NCBI GenBank assembly: GCA_026388655.1 | Contig: JAPLJI010000170.1 | Location: forward strand, 1 to 58,007 | DNA: 58,007 nt | Source of the DNA: Pseudomonadota bacterium | Lineage (GTDB): Bacteria > Desulfobacterota > JAPLJL01 | Reading direction: 5' to 3' | Shown: in pieces, positions 45,266 to 52,895 of the stretch | Layout of the letters: each line of letters opens with the position of its first letter | Position numbering within the stretch: position 1 is the first letter of the stretch | Notes under the pieces: model-generated | The model's database searches: none | The model's input: only the letters and a program-made list of their open reading frames with translations | Told to the model about the DNA's origin: nothing | Position numbers and translations under genes: made by a program

Positions 45266-46003
45266 ATGGCGGAAAACGGCAACGCACTGCAAAGGGTTTT
45301 AACGTTTACGTACCAACTTAAGTTCGACCAGGGCGAGGATAAAGCGTTTGCGGTTAACCTCGATTACGATACGCTGAATCTTCTCCAGGAGCCGAGAGAG
45401 ACCTTGCCCGATTGGACCGCGTTGACCTTCCACCAATGTCCCAACTGCCCCCTGGAAGAATCCTCCCACCCGCGCTGCCCGGTCGCGGTGAGCCTGGTGG
45501 ATTTATTTGATTTCTTCAAGGATTTCGCTTCCTACGATGAAGCGGAAGTCTGGGTTCGGGCCATGGAAAGGACTTATTACAAGCGGGCCTCGCTTCAGGA
45601 TATCGCCGGAGCCCTGATGGGAATCTACATGGTTTCCAGCGGGTGCCCCATTCTCAGCAAGATGAGGCCCATGGTGTTATTTCATCTGCCCTTTCAATCC
45701 TGGCGGGAAGCATCCTATCGTTTCATTACCATGTATCTCTTCACTCAATTTATTCTGGCCCGGAATGGGAAGAACCCGGACTGGCAACTCGCCAATTTTG
45801 CGGAATTCTACGACACGGTTGAAATAGTAAACCAGGGGTTTTCCGAAAGAATCAGTTTTATCGAGGTGATGGATGGCGATGTCAGTATCAACGCGGTGAA
45901 TCTGCTCAATGCTACCGGAAGCATGGCCAGCATGACCCTGGCCGAGGAGGATCTCCAATTCTGGACCAAGCTCATCCTGGAGCATTGGGGCCAGAAGCCG
46001 TGA
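45266..46003 (+). CDS. conserved-looking hypothetical with paired CXXC motifs
   Basis: 245 residues, GGAGG RBS eight bases upstream. Landmarks are FHQCPNCPLEESSHPRCPVA (three Cys arranged C-x2-C-x8-C), then a long helical region with SSGCPILSKM and a final EHWGQ. The Cys triad could bind a metal. No signal peptide or transmembrane segment. I do not recognise the family with certainty; the high GC and good codon use support a true gene. The 46003-46021 hairpin sits at its stop. Confidence 0.7.
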   Translation: MAENGNALQRVLTFTYQLKFDQGEDKAFAVNLDYDTLNLLQEPRETLPDWTALTFHQCPNCPLEESSHPRCPVAVSLVDLFDFFKDFASYDEAEVWVRAMERTYYKRASLQDIAGALMGIYMVSSGCPILSKMRPMVLFHLPFQSWREASYRFITMYLFTQFILARNGKNPDWQLANFAEFYDTVEIVNQGFSERISFIEVMDGDVSINAVNLLNATGSMASMTLAEEDLQFWTKLILEHWGQKP

Positions 46004-46021
46004 CCGCGGGCCCCCCGCGGT
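46003..46021 (+). terminator. GC hairpin, weak terminator
   Basis: An 8-bp stem ACCGCGGG/CCCGCGGT with a CCC loop directly at the stop of the preceding gene. The T-tract is short (TTT), so termination may be partial. Confidence 0.5.
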
Positions 46022-46236
46022 TTCAATCGGGGAAATGGGGACGGCGGCTGGAAAACTCAAACTGATTAGATTAAAAAACCGGGAAATGATAGGATATTTC
46101 CACCCGACTGCGCGGGGCGTCACTGATCCGCAGAATGCAGGTTTAACTGACCTTCCTGTTTCAAAAGAGGGTAAAACAGAGAAGTGGTTACTCCTTTTTG
46201 ATCAAAATCCCTACCCTCAACTAAGGAGAGAAAAAA

Positions 46237-46758
46237 ATGCCGGTTCGGTATCTGAATGTGGCATTGACGGTTTCCCTCATCCTGACCGCCGCCTGGTTGT
46301 CCGGCTGCAACCTGATCAAGAAGGCGGCCAAGAACGGCGATACCGTTAAAGTCCACTATACCGGAAAGCTGGAAGACGGGACGATATTTGACAGTTCCAA
46401 GGATCGGGAGCCCATGGAATTCACCCTGGGCCAGGGGCAGACCATCCCTGGTTTTGAAATGGCGATCACGGGAATGAAACCCGGCGAAACGAAAACGGTC
46501 ACCATTCCCTCCGACCAGGCTTATGGCCCTCCCCGCAAAGACCTGATCCAGACCATCGACCGATCCAAACTCACCGGGAGCGAAAGCGCCCAGGCGGGCC
46601 AGCGGGTAAGAGTTACCCAGCCGGACGGACGGCCGATTTCAGTCCTGGTCGTAGCCGTGACCGATAAAACCATTACCCTTGATGCCAATCATCCCCTGGC
46701 CGGGAAAAACCTGGTTTTTGAAATCAAGCTGGTGGAAATTTCCAAAAAGAAGAAATAG
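46237..46758 (+). CDS. FKBP-type peptidyl-prolyl isomerase lipoprotein (SlyD-like)
   Basis: 173 residues with a signal peptide ending in lipobox LSGCNL. The FKBP half has GDTVKVHYTGKLEDGTIFDSS. An insert-in-flap-like segment (DRSKLTGSESAQAGQRV) and the closing NLVFEIKLVEI strand give a SlyD-like layout. It is a periplasmic or outer-membrane folding chaperone that isomerises proline peptide bonds. The gene has a good RBS (AAGGAGAG). It precedes an SRPBCC-like gene. Confidence 0.93.
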   Translation: MPVRYLNVALTVSLILTAAWLSGCNLIKKAAKNGDTVKVHYTGKLEDGTIFDSSKDREPMEFTLGQGQTIPGFEMAITGMKPGETKTVTIPSDQAYGPPRKDLIQTIDRSKLTGSESAQAGQRVRVTQPDGRPISVLVVAVTDKTITLDANHPLAGKNLVFEIKLVEISKKKK

Positions 46759-46819
46759 GGCGCAATTCTTTCAGGGCCTCCGGATCGCCGGTCCCATTAA
46801 TCCCATTAATAATGTCCCG

Positions 46820-47400
46820 ATGGGCGAAACGACCCACCGGGATATTTTCTGGGGGGTCATCCTCGAGTCATTTTCAACCTCCCCCCCGACGCGGTCTACC
46901 GGGAACTCGCTGATTTCCCCTCCCAGGTGGGGTACATTTCCATCCTGGACGACGCGAAATGGCTCTCCCGGAACGGCCAGACCGGGGAAATGGACTTCCA
47001 TTACCAGATTAAACTGCCGATCCTCACGAGGAAAATCCATTGCCAGATGGCCCTGGAATTCATCCCCAATAAAAAGATTTCCTGGAAACACCTCCGGGGA
47101 GACCAATACACCGCAGACGGCTCCTGGGAGCTCATCCCGCTCGCGGGGGGAACCAAGACTCTGGGGATAATGCGGAACCGCTACTCGTTCTCCTCGATGG
47201 GTTCGATCGCCGACTACGTCCTGAAATCCGTCCCCGATGCGCCGGTGGCGGTCAAATCCATCCTGAGCTCGGTCTGGATGCGAGCCGTGCGCGACTGGGC
47301 GGAGACCCCCGCAGCCGAAAAGGAACGGCTGAAAGCCATGAAGAAAAAGAAACGCCTGGAGGAGATCAGGCGCCTGGCCGAGGCCCGGATAAAAAAATGA
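46820..47400 (+). CDS. SRPBCC (START/polyketide cyclase-like) protein, probable N-terminal frameshift
   Basis: The in-frame GTG at 46927 gives 157 residues: YISILDDAKWLSR, QIKLPILTRKIHCQMAL, then a helix-rich C-terminus of Lys/Glu repeats. Reading the same frame backwards adds IFNLPPDAVYRELADFP, the first strand and helix of the SRPBCC fold, but there is no ATG, GTG or TTG. A second frame from ATG 46820 gives MGETTHRDIFWGVILES, which would join neatly if one base were added near 46868. The gene is therefore either frameshifted (or mis-assembled) or initiates unusually. SRPBCC proteins hold hydrophobic ligands. No RBS is obvious. Confidence 0.5.
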
Positions 47401-47437
47401 TGTTGTTTCGGTTTTTTCTCGGAGGGGATCGTTCCTG

Positions 47438-47697
47438 TTAAATTCTTCGATATACTTCCCGACGATGGCCAACACCTAAAATATTTACAATTTTTTCTGA
47501 ATCTTTTATCTGGTAAATCACTCGATAATCTCCTACTTTAAAACGATAAAAATCCGTCCCTTTCAATTTTCTGATTGCCGTGGACGAGGCTCGTTTCCAA
47601 GATCCATTAATTTTATGCCAATACGCAAAGCTGTATTTCTATCAATATTTTTAAGTTCCTTCTCCGCCTTTTTAGCGATCTCGACTTTATAAGCCAC
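47438..47697 (-). pseudogene. RelE/ParE-like toxin gene, frameshifted
   Basis: GTG at 47697-47695 overlaps the antitoxin stop (TAGTG). It reads AYKVEIAKKAEKELKNIDRNTALR... to EPRPRQSEN and then stops. The next frame continues KLKGTDFYRFKVGDYRVIYQIKD...HRREVYRRI, the RelE fold with its basic DYRVIY strand and C-terminal HRREVY. Adding one A to the run at 47567-47571 restores one 86-residue frame. The toxin is inactive or the base is an assembly error. RelE-type toxins cut mRNA on the ribosome. Confidence 0.75.
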
Positions 47698-47912
47698 TAT
47701 CTGCTTTTCCCGGCACCCCGGATTTCCTCGAGAACCTCCCCTAACGGGCGCGTCGGCTCATTAACCCTTTCCATCGCGATGGAAATATCCATCAGGTCCC
47801 TCCGGAGCGAGCGATCACTGGCCAGACGGGTTAAAACCAGGTTTTGTTCTTTCCTGGGAAGTGTTTTAAAAGCTGTCCAGAAAATCTCTGCCTTTGCTTC
47901 TGCCGCTGTCAT
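47697..47912 (-). CDS. RelB/ParD-like antitoxin partner of the RelE-like toxin
   Basis: 71 residues starting at ATG 47912, with a GAGGAGG box upstream. The N-terminal third (AEAKAEIFWTAFKTLPRKEQ) and central helices suggest a small neutralising protein. No ribbon-helix-helix motif stands out. The gene overlaps the toxin start by one base and shares its strand, the usual antitoxin-toxin order. Upstream ATG/GTG starts (to 48011) would add residues from repeat DNA and are not used. Confidence 0.6.
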   Translation of the reverse strand: MTAAEAKAEIFWTAFKTLPRKEQNLVLTRLASDRSLRRDLMDISIAMERVNEPTRPLGEVLEEIRGAGKSR

Positions 47913-48254
47913 TACTCTATCCTCCTCGTCAATTTTGTTTGTTTTAAATTTAGCACTTTTCGAGGCCGGATGCCATAAAATCAGATTCCAAAGCAACAAG
48001 TGGAGCCCCACGGCTAAAGCCGTGGCACCTCCACAAAGCTTACGTCGGGCGGAATCCGCCGAAGCTTACCCTCCCTCGCTAACCTGTCCGACACAGTGTT
48101 GGCGAAGTCGGAAGCTACGGAGGGTTACCCGCCCAAAGAGTATTCATCCACGGGTAAACCCGTGGCCTTCTGCGAAGGCGGGTAAACAGCGTGTACCACA
48201 CATCAAGACCTGTTCCCAGAATTCACACAATCGTCAATTCCCTCGGAGGTGAGG
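47913..48254. repeat. palindrome cluster (REP-like)
   Basis: Two perfect palindromes: CCACGGCTAAAGCCGTGG (48008-48025) and CCACGGGTAAACCCGTGG (48148-48165). Between them lie CGGGCGGAATCCGCCG and TCCGACACAGTGTTGGCGAAGTCGGAAGC, which form further hairpins, and AGCTTACCCTCC against GGAGGGTTACC. This looks like a composite of several intergenic repeat families. Confidence 0.6.
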
Positions 48255-48404
48255 ATGGGGAAAATCAATTTATCAAGAACGCCCTCTCAAATAAAAGATG
48301 GAAAAATTTATCGCAAACAGCAAGGTAAAGACCTGACCCTAGGTTTTCATTCCCGGCTTGATCGGGAATCCAGTATTTTCAAAGTCTTTCCGGATTCCTG
48401 CTGA
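48255..48404 (+). pseudogene. short ORF or gene fragment
   Basis: 49 codons beginning at ATG 48255 with GGAGGTGAGG immediately before it. The first 30 residues (MGKINLSRTPSQIKDGKIYR) look like real coding sequence. The rest comes from a GTCATTCCCG-type repeat starting near 48343. It may be the N-terminus of a gene cut by the repeat. Confidence is low. Confidence 0.3.
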
Positions 48405-49282
48405 ATTTTATCCCGCACCCTGATGCGGGGCAGTAATGACAATGGACAACTTGTTGAATATTTTAATCTCTCTTGCGAGACCCGTAAAGATATTTGGAAA
48501 GATTTCCCCTTCCGCACACAAAGCAACAAGTAACTAACCCTCTAGATCTCTCCAGATAAAATTCTTTCTTCGACTCTGCATGCGGAAAAGATGATTATTG
48601 TGTAATAGATATTAATAGGAGGTATTACGAGTGACGACTTAACAATTTAAAACACAAGAAATAAATATTTAAATATTTAGTAGTGTCGAATCTCGTTCTT
48701 TTTTATGGAGTACATTAGCTTGCTAATGCAATGCATCGTCGATATTAAAAATGCTTTATAAATCTAGAAAATCGTGCTTGGTAAATAACATATAAAAACT
48801 TTTTCCGATCATGTATGCGGAAAAGATACCTCCGGGGTAATATTAATTAGTATGGGGCAAAATGCTGTGCAACAATGCGAAAAGGGCTGCTTTTGCGAAA
48901 ACATGGGTTCAGGAACTTATTGATATTACTGGGTTCCCGCTCCCCGATTAAACACTTCAAGGACAAATTTCGCGGGAATGACGGTCTGTCCGTTTTCCCC
49001 AGTTTGCGCAACAGGCTCTAGAAAGATAAGGAAATGATTAAAAACAAAAAAAGTTTATATGTAAATCAACCCTTCAACTTCTCCGATCTAAAGCCCGGGG
49101 TATGCTCAGGGTTGATTCTGAGCGGTGCTTCTTTCCCCGCCCAAAAGAACAGGGTTTGGGCGCCTTCGAAGTATCAATATTTACTTCAAATTCGAGCTCC
49201 GCCAAGCAAAATTAACCTTTTTTGTTTTTGGCACTTTTTAAAACAACTAAAACAATAATGAGATTAATTAAGGAGATTAATC
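48405..49282. other. AT-rich intergenic debris
   Basis: Nearly 900 bases with no convincing gene. It includes copy 3 of the MITE-like element, a repeated GCATGCGGAAAAGAT / GTATGCGGAAAAGAT motif (48578 and 48802) flanking it, and remnants of the CATTCCCGCG repeat near 48970. An ORF at 49034-49258 has no recognisable features and poor codon use. Confidence 0.5.
48617..48740. repeat. MITE-like long inverted repeat, copy 3 (diverged)
   Basis: TAGGAGGTATTACGAGTGACGA at the left is a diverged version of the GAGGGTGTTCCGAGTAATGA tag. The right arm is GTCGAATCTCGTTC then TTTTTTATGGAGTACATTAGCTTG (48685-48722), close to copy 2. After it, CTAATGC completes a small CATTAG-CTTG-CTAATG palindrome. Confidence 0.6.
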
Positions 49283-49648
49283 ATGGATAATCAAAATATT
49301 TTGGAAAAAATCCGAAGAAGCATTAATTCAGTGATTTCAGAATTTGATCATACTTTAAAAATGAATGGATATACCGTTAAACAAAATGACGATTCAATTA
49401 ATATTTCTCTGGCATTTTGCCATGAAAATAATACAAAGATAAATTTTTCAATCTCATTCTCAATAGATTTCTCTAACCAATCCGTTCTGGTGAACAAGGA
49501 AGAATATCCGGAAAACGGCCGAAGTACTTACATAGTAACTGATGTGGAGATGATCCAGACTACCAAAATTTCAATTGATATTTTCGAGGAATACCTGAGA
49601 AAATTTATAGAAAAAGCTCTTAGAAAATCATTGCAAATACAACCTTAA
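49283..49648 (+). CDS. AT-rich orphan hypothetical protein
   Basis: 121 residues, AAGGAGATTAATC before the ATG gives a good RBS. Predicted strands alternate with a C-terminal amphipathic helix (FEEYLRKFIEKALRKSL). No family is recognised. AT content is much higher than in core genes of the window, a sign of transfer. It faces the Mrr-like gene across an inverted-repeat region. Confidence 0.6.
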   Translation: MDNQNILEKIRRSINSVISEFDHTLKMNGYTVKQNDDSINISLAFCHENNTKINFSISFSIDFSNQSVLVNKEEYPENGRSTYIVTDVEMIQTTKISIDIFEEYLRKFIEKALRKSLQIQP

Positions 49649-49951
49649 TTCTTTCCAATTTCAGCATTTTTAATATTTCTAGAATGGTTTTACATAATCA
49701 GGGTTAGATTCGTCCTCGATTTTTATGATGTAGGGGCGGCCTGGAATTTATCCTGATCGAAGCCGAAGAACGGCCGCCCGGGAATGAGCCCGTTGCCTGC
49801 CTGAGCCGACGTTTTGTGTCGGCCAGGTAAGGGCTCTTCTACCAAAACCATATTTAACTTTTGTTTGATCAAGAAATAATTTGATTTTCATAACTATATT
49901 GCCTAGCCAAAATCAAGTAAAAAGTGAATTTTTCCAGATGTTGCTGTTATT
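49649..49951. repeat. intergenic region with nested inverted repeats
   Basis: GGGGCGGCC (49733-49741) pairs with GGCCGCCC (49772-49779). GAGCCC (49786-49791) and its neighbours pair with GGGCTC (49831-49836) around GCCGAC/GTCGGC. The high GC of this block contrasts with the AT-rich surroundings. It starts GTAGGGGCGG, a REP-like tag. It could be a repeat or a shared terminator for the convergent genes. Confidence 0.5.
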
Positions 49952-51193
49952 TCACTCATTTTGATTTTTTAAATAACGCTGGATCAAAAGCTTTAAATAA
50001 TTTCCATCGATTAACTCTATTTGTTTACCTTCTGCAAAATTCTTGGCTTCTTCTGTAAAATTGGTAGTCGTAACGATAATCCCTTTCAAAGCTCTTTCGG
50101 CGGTCACTACGCCGTAAAGATCTCTAACATCACGAACGCCTACTTTATTATTCCCTGAATATTTTTTACATTGAATAATATACTTACCTCTAAATACACT
50201 TTCAGGATTATAGGCAAACAAATCAATTCCGCCATCGCTTGTTTTTGCCGTTGTTTCAACAACAAAATTCATGGCTTCAAACAATTTCTTAATTAATATT
50301 TCAAACTCAAACCAATCAATATTATCAATATTTAATTCATCTGCCTTAAATTCTTCTGTTTCTTCTTTCTTTACATTCTCTTCAGTAATTCTTTGCTTGT
50401 ATTGTTCATAGTGAGAAACAATACTCTTATCTTCTGAAATTATTAAATTAAATACTTTTGTAAAATTATTCAAAATATATTTTTGAAATCCATCTCTATT
50501 TATTTTGCCTATTTCATTTCTTTCAGCTTCAACACTTAATATACATCCATCACTTTCATGACCATATTTGTCAATAAATATCGTATATCCTTCTATCCAA
50601 AACATTTCTATCCATTCTTTTAAAATTTCGGTATTGTCAAACAATATTCTGATAATATTCCAAATGTCCCAATATATATATTCAAGCCAAAGTTTAGCAA
50701 TCTCTTTATCATTTATATTTTTTATATTTACTTTTCTCGTATTGAATCTTATTCTCACCGCTTTTATATCTTTTACATATTCTTCAATTTTAACTCCTTC
50801 TGCGGCAGCCCATGATGTATTTTTTCTTAGATCATTTAAATAATCCAAAATGGAATTTTCATCGCCAGAACTTACTTTTTCCAAGAATACTTTTCTTTCT
50901 TCCTTCGCTTTGAGCTCCTTAATTCTTCCAGAAAATGACTCTTCATATATTTCGTATTCAGTGCGTCGAAAATCCAGACCATCCAATCCAAACTCTTTCT
51001 TAAAATCATTCATAAGATCTTTTTCGTTAATTCCAACATAATTATCTAATATAAAGCTTTTTAACTTTTGAATATATCCCTTCACACCATCATCAACTGC
51101 CTTTTGACAATTTGAACAAATATTTTTATAAGAAGTTTTTTTAATGAAATCAAAAAACGAAACTTTTCCCCCACACCTAATACAATTTAACAT
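49952..51193 (-). CDS. Mrr-like restriction endonuclease with N-terminal zinc ribbon
   Basis: 413 residues. A CX2C (C4, C7) and a second CX2C (C26, C29) form a likely zinc ribbon. A long helical middle, rich in Glu/Lys, follows. From about 290 is an Mrr_cat domain: a conserved NIDWFEFEILIKKLFEAMNF helix, then SDGGIDLFA (D320, D324) and IIQCKKY (Q341, K343), the PD-(D/E)XK active site. GVRDVRDLYGVV and GIIVTTTNFTEEAK complete the fold. Such nucleases cut modified or foreign DNA. No methylase is nearby, which fits a modification-dependent enzyme. The gene is AT-rich. Confidence 0.88.
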   Translation of the reverse strand: MLNCIRCGGKVSFFDFIKKTSYKNICSNCQKAVDDGVKGYIQKLKSFILDNYVGINEKDLMNDFKKEFGLDGLDFRRTEYEIYEESFSGRIKELKAKEERKVFLEKVSSGDENSILDYLNDLRKNTSWAAAEGVKIEEYVKDIKAVRIRFNTRKVNIKNINDKEIAKLWLEYIYWDIWNIIRILFDNTEILKEWIEMFWIEGYTIFIDKYGHESDGCILSVEAERNEIGKINRDGFQKYILNNFTKVFNLIISEDKSIVSHYEQYKQRITEENVKKEETEEFKADELNIDNIDWFEFEILIKKLFEAMNFVVETTAKTSDGGIDLFAYNPESVFRGKYIIQCKKYSGNNKVGVRDVRDLYGVVTAERALKGIIVTTTNFTEEAKNFAEGKQIELIDGNYLKLLIQRYLKNQNE

Positions 51194-51242
51194 GTGATCA
51201 CCATGCGTGTATTTCCAGGGCTATATATATTATTTGAAAGAG

Positions 51243-51425
51243 AAGGTATTTTGAACTACGGGACGCTTGTTACTTGTCGCTTTGTCGACCTTATGCCTCA
51301 CGCTTAATTATTCCTGCCTACTGCTTACTCCTTACTGCTTACTTTCTGCACCGACGCGAGACATTCAACTTTCAAGGGTTGACCCCTTCTTTGTGTTTCT
51401 CTCAATTCCTTAGAATTAAACCTAA
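51243..51425. repeat. phrase-like repeat (TTACTGCTTACT words)
   Basis: 51250-51355 carries CTTGTTACTTGTCGC and TACTGCTTACTCC then TTACTGCTTACTTTCTGC, a further word-type repeat. No credible gene; a + strand ORF over it (51274-51543) is rejected. Confidence 0.5.
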
Positions 51426-51842
51426 TCAGATTACTTTTATTACGGCTATAAATGTCACAATTAATAAAATGATTGTTATCCACAACATTACTTGTTTGCT
51501 CCAGAAAAAAAAATTTCTTAGTCGATATTTGGTTGATGAATAATCATATTCCCCTTGGTTAGCTTTCTGAGATTCCATATTATCAAACAAACTCTTTGAA
51601 CATAAATACCCCAATAGATATTGAAAATAATCAAGAATCATCGATATTAATGCCATAATTCCGATTAATATTAATAAAATTTTCCAAATATCATCTATCT
51701 TTTGATCTATTTTTGTCACTCCGACCAGAACACTACCAGATAGTATAATTATACCTATCCCAACAATTCTAACCTGATTACTAATTCGATCAGAATTGAA
51801 ATCTAAGTCCTTCTCAATTCTATCAATATTAACCTTCATCAC
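51426..51842 (-). CDS. three-pass membrane protein, unknown
   Basis: 138 residues with hydrophobic helices near 24-45, 53-73 and 117-137. An acidic N-terminus (DRIEKDLDFNSDRIS) and a cytosolic loop lie between helices 2 and 3 (FDNMESQKANQGEYDYSS). No family is recognised. It is AT-rich. It ends three bases from the next gene on the same strand, so they may be co-transcribed with each other and perhaps with the Mrr-like gene. Confidence 0.65.
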   Translation of the reverse strand: MMKVNIDRIEKDLDFNSDRISNQVRIVGIGIIILSGSVLVGVTKIDQKIDDIWKILLILIGIMALISMILDYFQYLLGYLCSKSLFDNMESQKANQGEYDYSSTKYRLRNFFFWSKQVMLWITIILLIVTFIAVIKVI

Positions 51843-51844
51843 TT

Positions 51845-52117
51845 CTACCTCCTTCCCTTACGAGGTCCGGGATATCTGCCTTCCGCTTTTCTCTGTGCCA
51901 TCAACGACCTTGCGATATCCCCCTGCTTATCAATGAAATAGAGATATCCGGCCTCCCGCTTGATCCCGGTCTTAGCCACGATTTCAGCTTTCCCGAGATT
52001 CTGCTTTTTAGCCCCCCCTCTGTTCATTCGCTTCCGGGTGACATTCCCCTGTTTGTCGATGTAATATAACCAGCCTTTTTCCCTTTTTACCCCAACCTTC
52101 GTCACTTTCTGAGTCAT
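51845..52117 (-). CDS. small basic protein with a duplicated 18-residue unit
   Basis: 90 residues. Residues 9-26 (GVKREKGWLYYIDKQGNV) and 51-68 (GIKREAGYLYFIDKQGDI) are near-identical copies joined by a basic linker. Each unit looks like a beta hairpin exposing aromatic residues. A Lys/Arg-rich tail (RKAEGRYPGPRKGRR) follows. GC content is higher than its AT-rich neighbours. A GGAGGAGG-type RBS lies upstream. No named family was recognised; the repeat suggests binding of a nucleic acid or another repetitive target. Confidence 0.7.
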   Translation of the reverse strand: MTQKVTKVGVKREKGWLYYIDKQGNVTRKRMNRGGAKKQNLGKAEIVAKTGIKREAGYLYFIDKQGDIARSLMAQRKAEGRYPGPRKGRR

Positions 52118-52305
52118 TCTTCCTCCTCCTTTTTGGTCTGAGCCGAATATTGCTCCTATTTTCCCCGATTCGCCGTCAGGAAATCAAGGACATCCTCTGG
52201 CGGGGTCTCCCTATAGCTTCCCCCCTGAAATAGGCCATCGGGGACATCTTCAACCCTGACCATTGACCCCCTAAACCGGGCAACTACCCCGGTCGGGGTC
52301 GGGGA
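52118..52305. other. intergenic region with one REP half-site
   Basis: 188 bases. CTAAACCGGGCAACTACC near 52272-52289 is one GTAG-tagged REP half in reverse orientation, followed by CCGGTCGGGGTCGGGG. No gene is seen. Confidence 0.45.
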
Positions 52306-52854
52306 TTAGGGATGTCGGTAAATCTTAGGGTAGAGGACTTCCTCAATCTTCTCCAATAATATTTTAGATTCTTCATAAATGATTTTATTATATGATTTCA
52401 AAAATGCTTTATATGCCCCCCTTTTTTTATCATTTGTAATTTCAAGCTGGTTTGCTCTTCTGAATTCTTCCCTACATTTTATAGGTTCATTTAATTGATC
52501 TATGTGATAAGCAATCATTCTGACTTTTTCAAATATAGCAGACGTTTTAGGATAACCATTCATTAATAAACTATACAATTCATTTTTAAGAATCTTTATT
52601 GGAGGAGTAGCAAAATTATTTTCATCTATATCTTCAATTTCTCCTGGAATCATTGATTGGATTTCTTTCAATTCAATCAAATTGATTTTCAAATCTTCTT
52701 TAATAAACAATAACATTGTTTTATTCTTTTTTCTTAATGATATTTTAGATTTTAATATATCCCCAGAAAATCCTAAAACAAAACCAATTATGACACAGAG
52801 AATCGAAATAATTGAACTAGAATATCTATCTAATAATTGCAATAACTGTTCCAT
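52306..52854 (-). CDS. single-pass membrane-anchored helical protein
   Basis: 182 residues. A hydrophobic N-terminal helix (about 11-31, SSSIISILCVIIGFVLGFSG) is followed by a charged, helical cytoplasmic part (DLKINLIELKEIQSMIP, then ILLEKIEEVLYPKIYRHP). There is no family match by eye. It is AT-rich like the Mrr-like gene and lies in the same cluster and orientation. Confidence 0.6.
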   Translation of the reverse strand: MEQLLQLLDRYSSSIISILCVIIGFVLGFSGDILKSKISLRKKNKTMLLFIKEDLKINLIELKEIQSMIPGEIEDIDENNFATPPIKILKNELYSLLMNGYPKTSAIFEKVRMIAYHIDQLNEPIKCREEFRRANQLEITNDKKRGAYKAFLKSYNKIIYEESKILLEKIEEVLYPKIYRHP

Positions 52855-52895
52855 TAAAGAAATTACTATTTATTTATAAAAAAATTTAAGCGATT

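Noticed and set aside
46035-46349. 104-codon + strand ORF upstream of the FKBP gene
   Set aside because: Runs into the FKBP gene in another frame, with no recognisable content.
49034-49258. 74-codon + strand ORF in the AT-rich gap
   Set aside because: Weak RBS, no domain and repeat-like sequence; not supported as a gene.
48000-49282. Possible CRISPR array
   Set aside because: Palindromes here are not regularly spaced and there are no equal-length spacers; no cas genes are in the window.
51274-51543. 89-codon + strand ORF
   Set aside because: Its first half is word-repeat DNA and the rest is antisense to the three-pass membrane protein.
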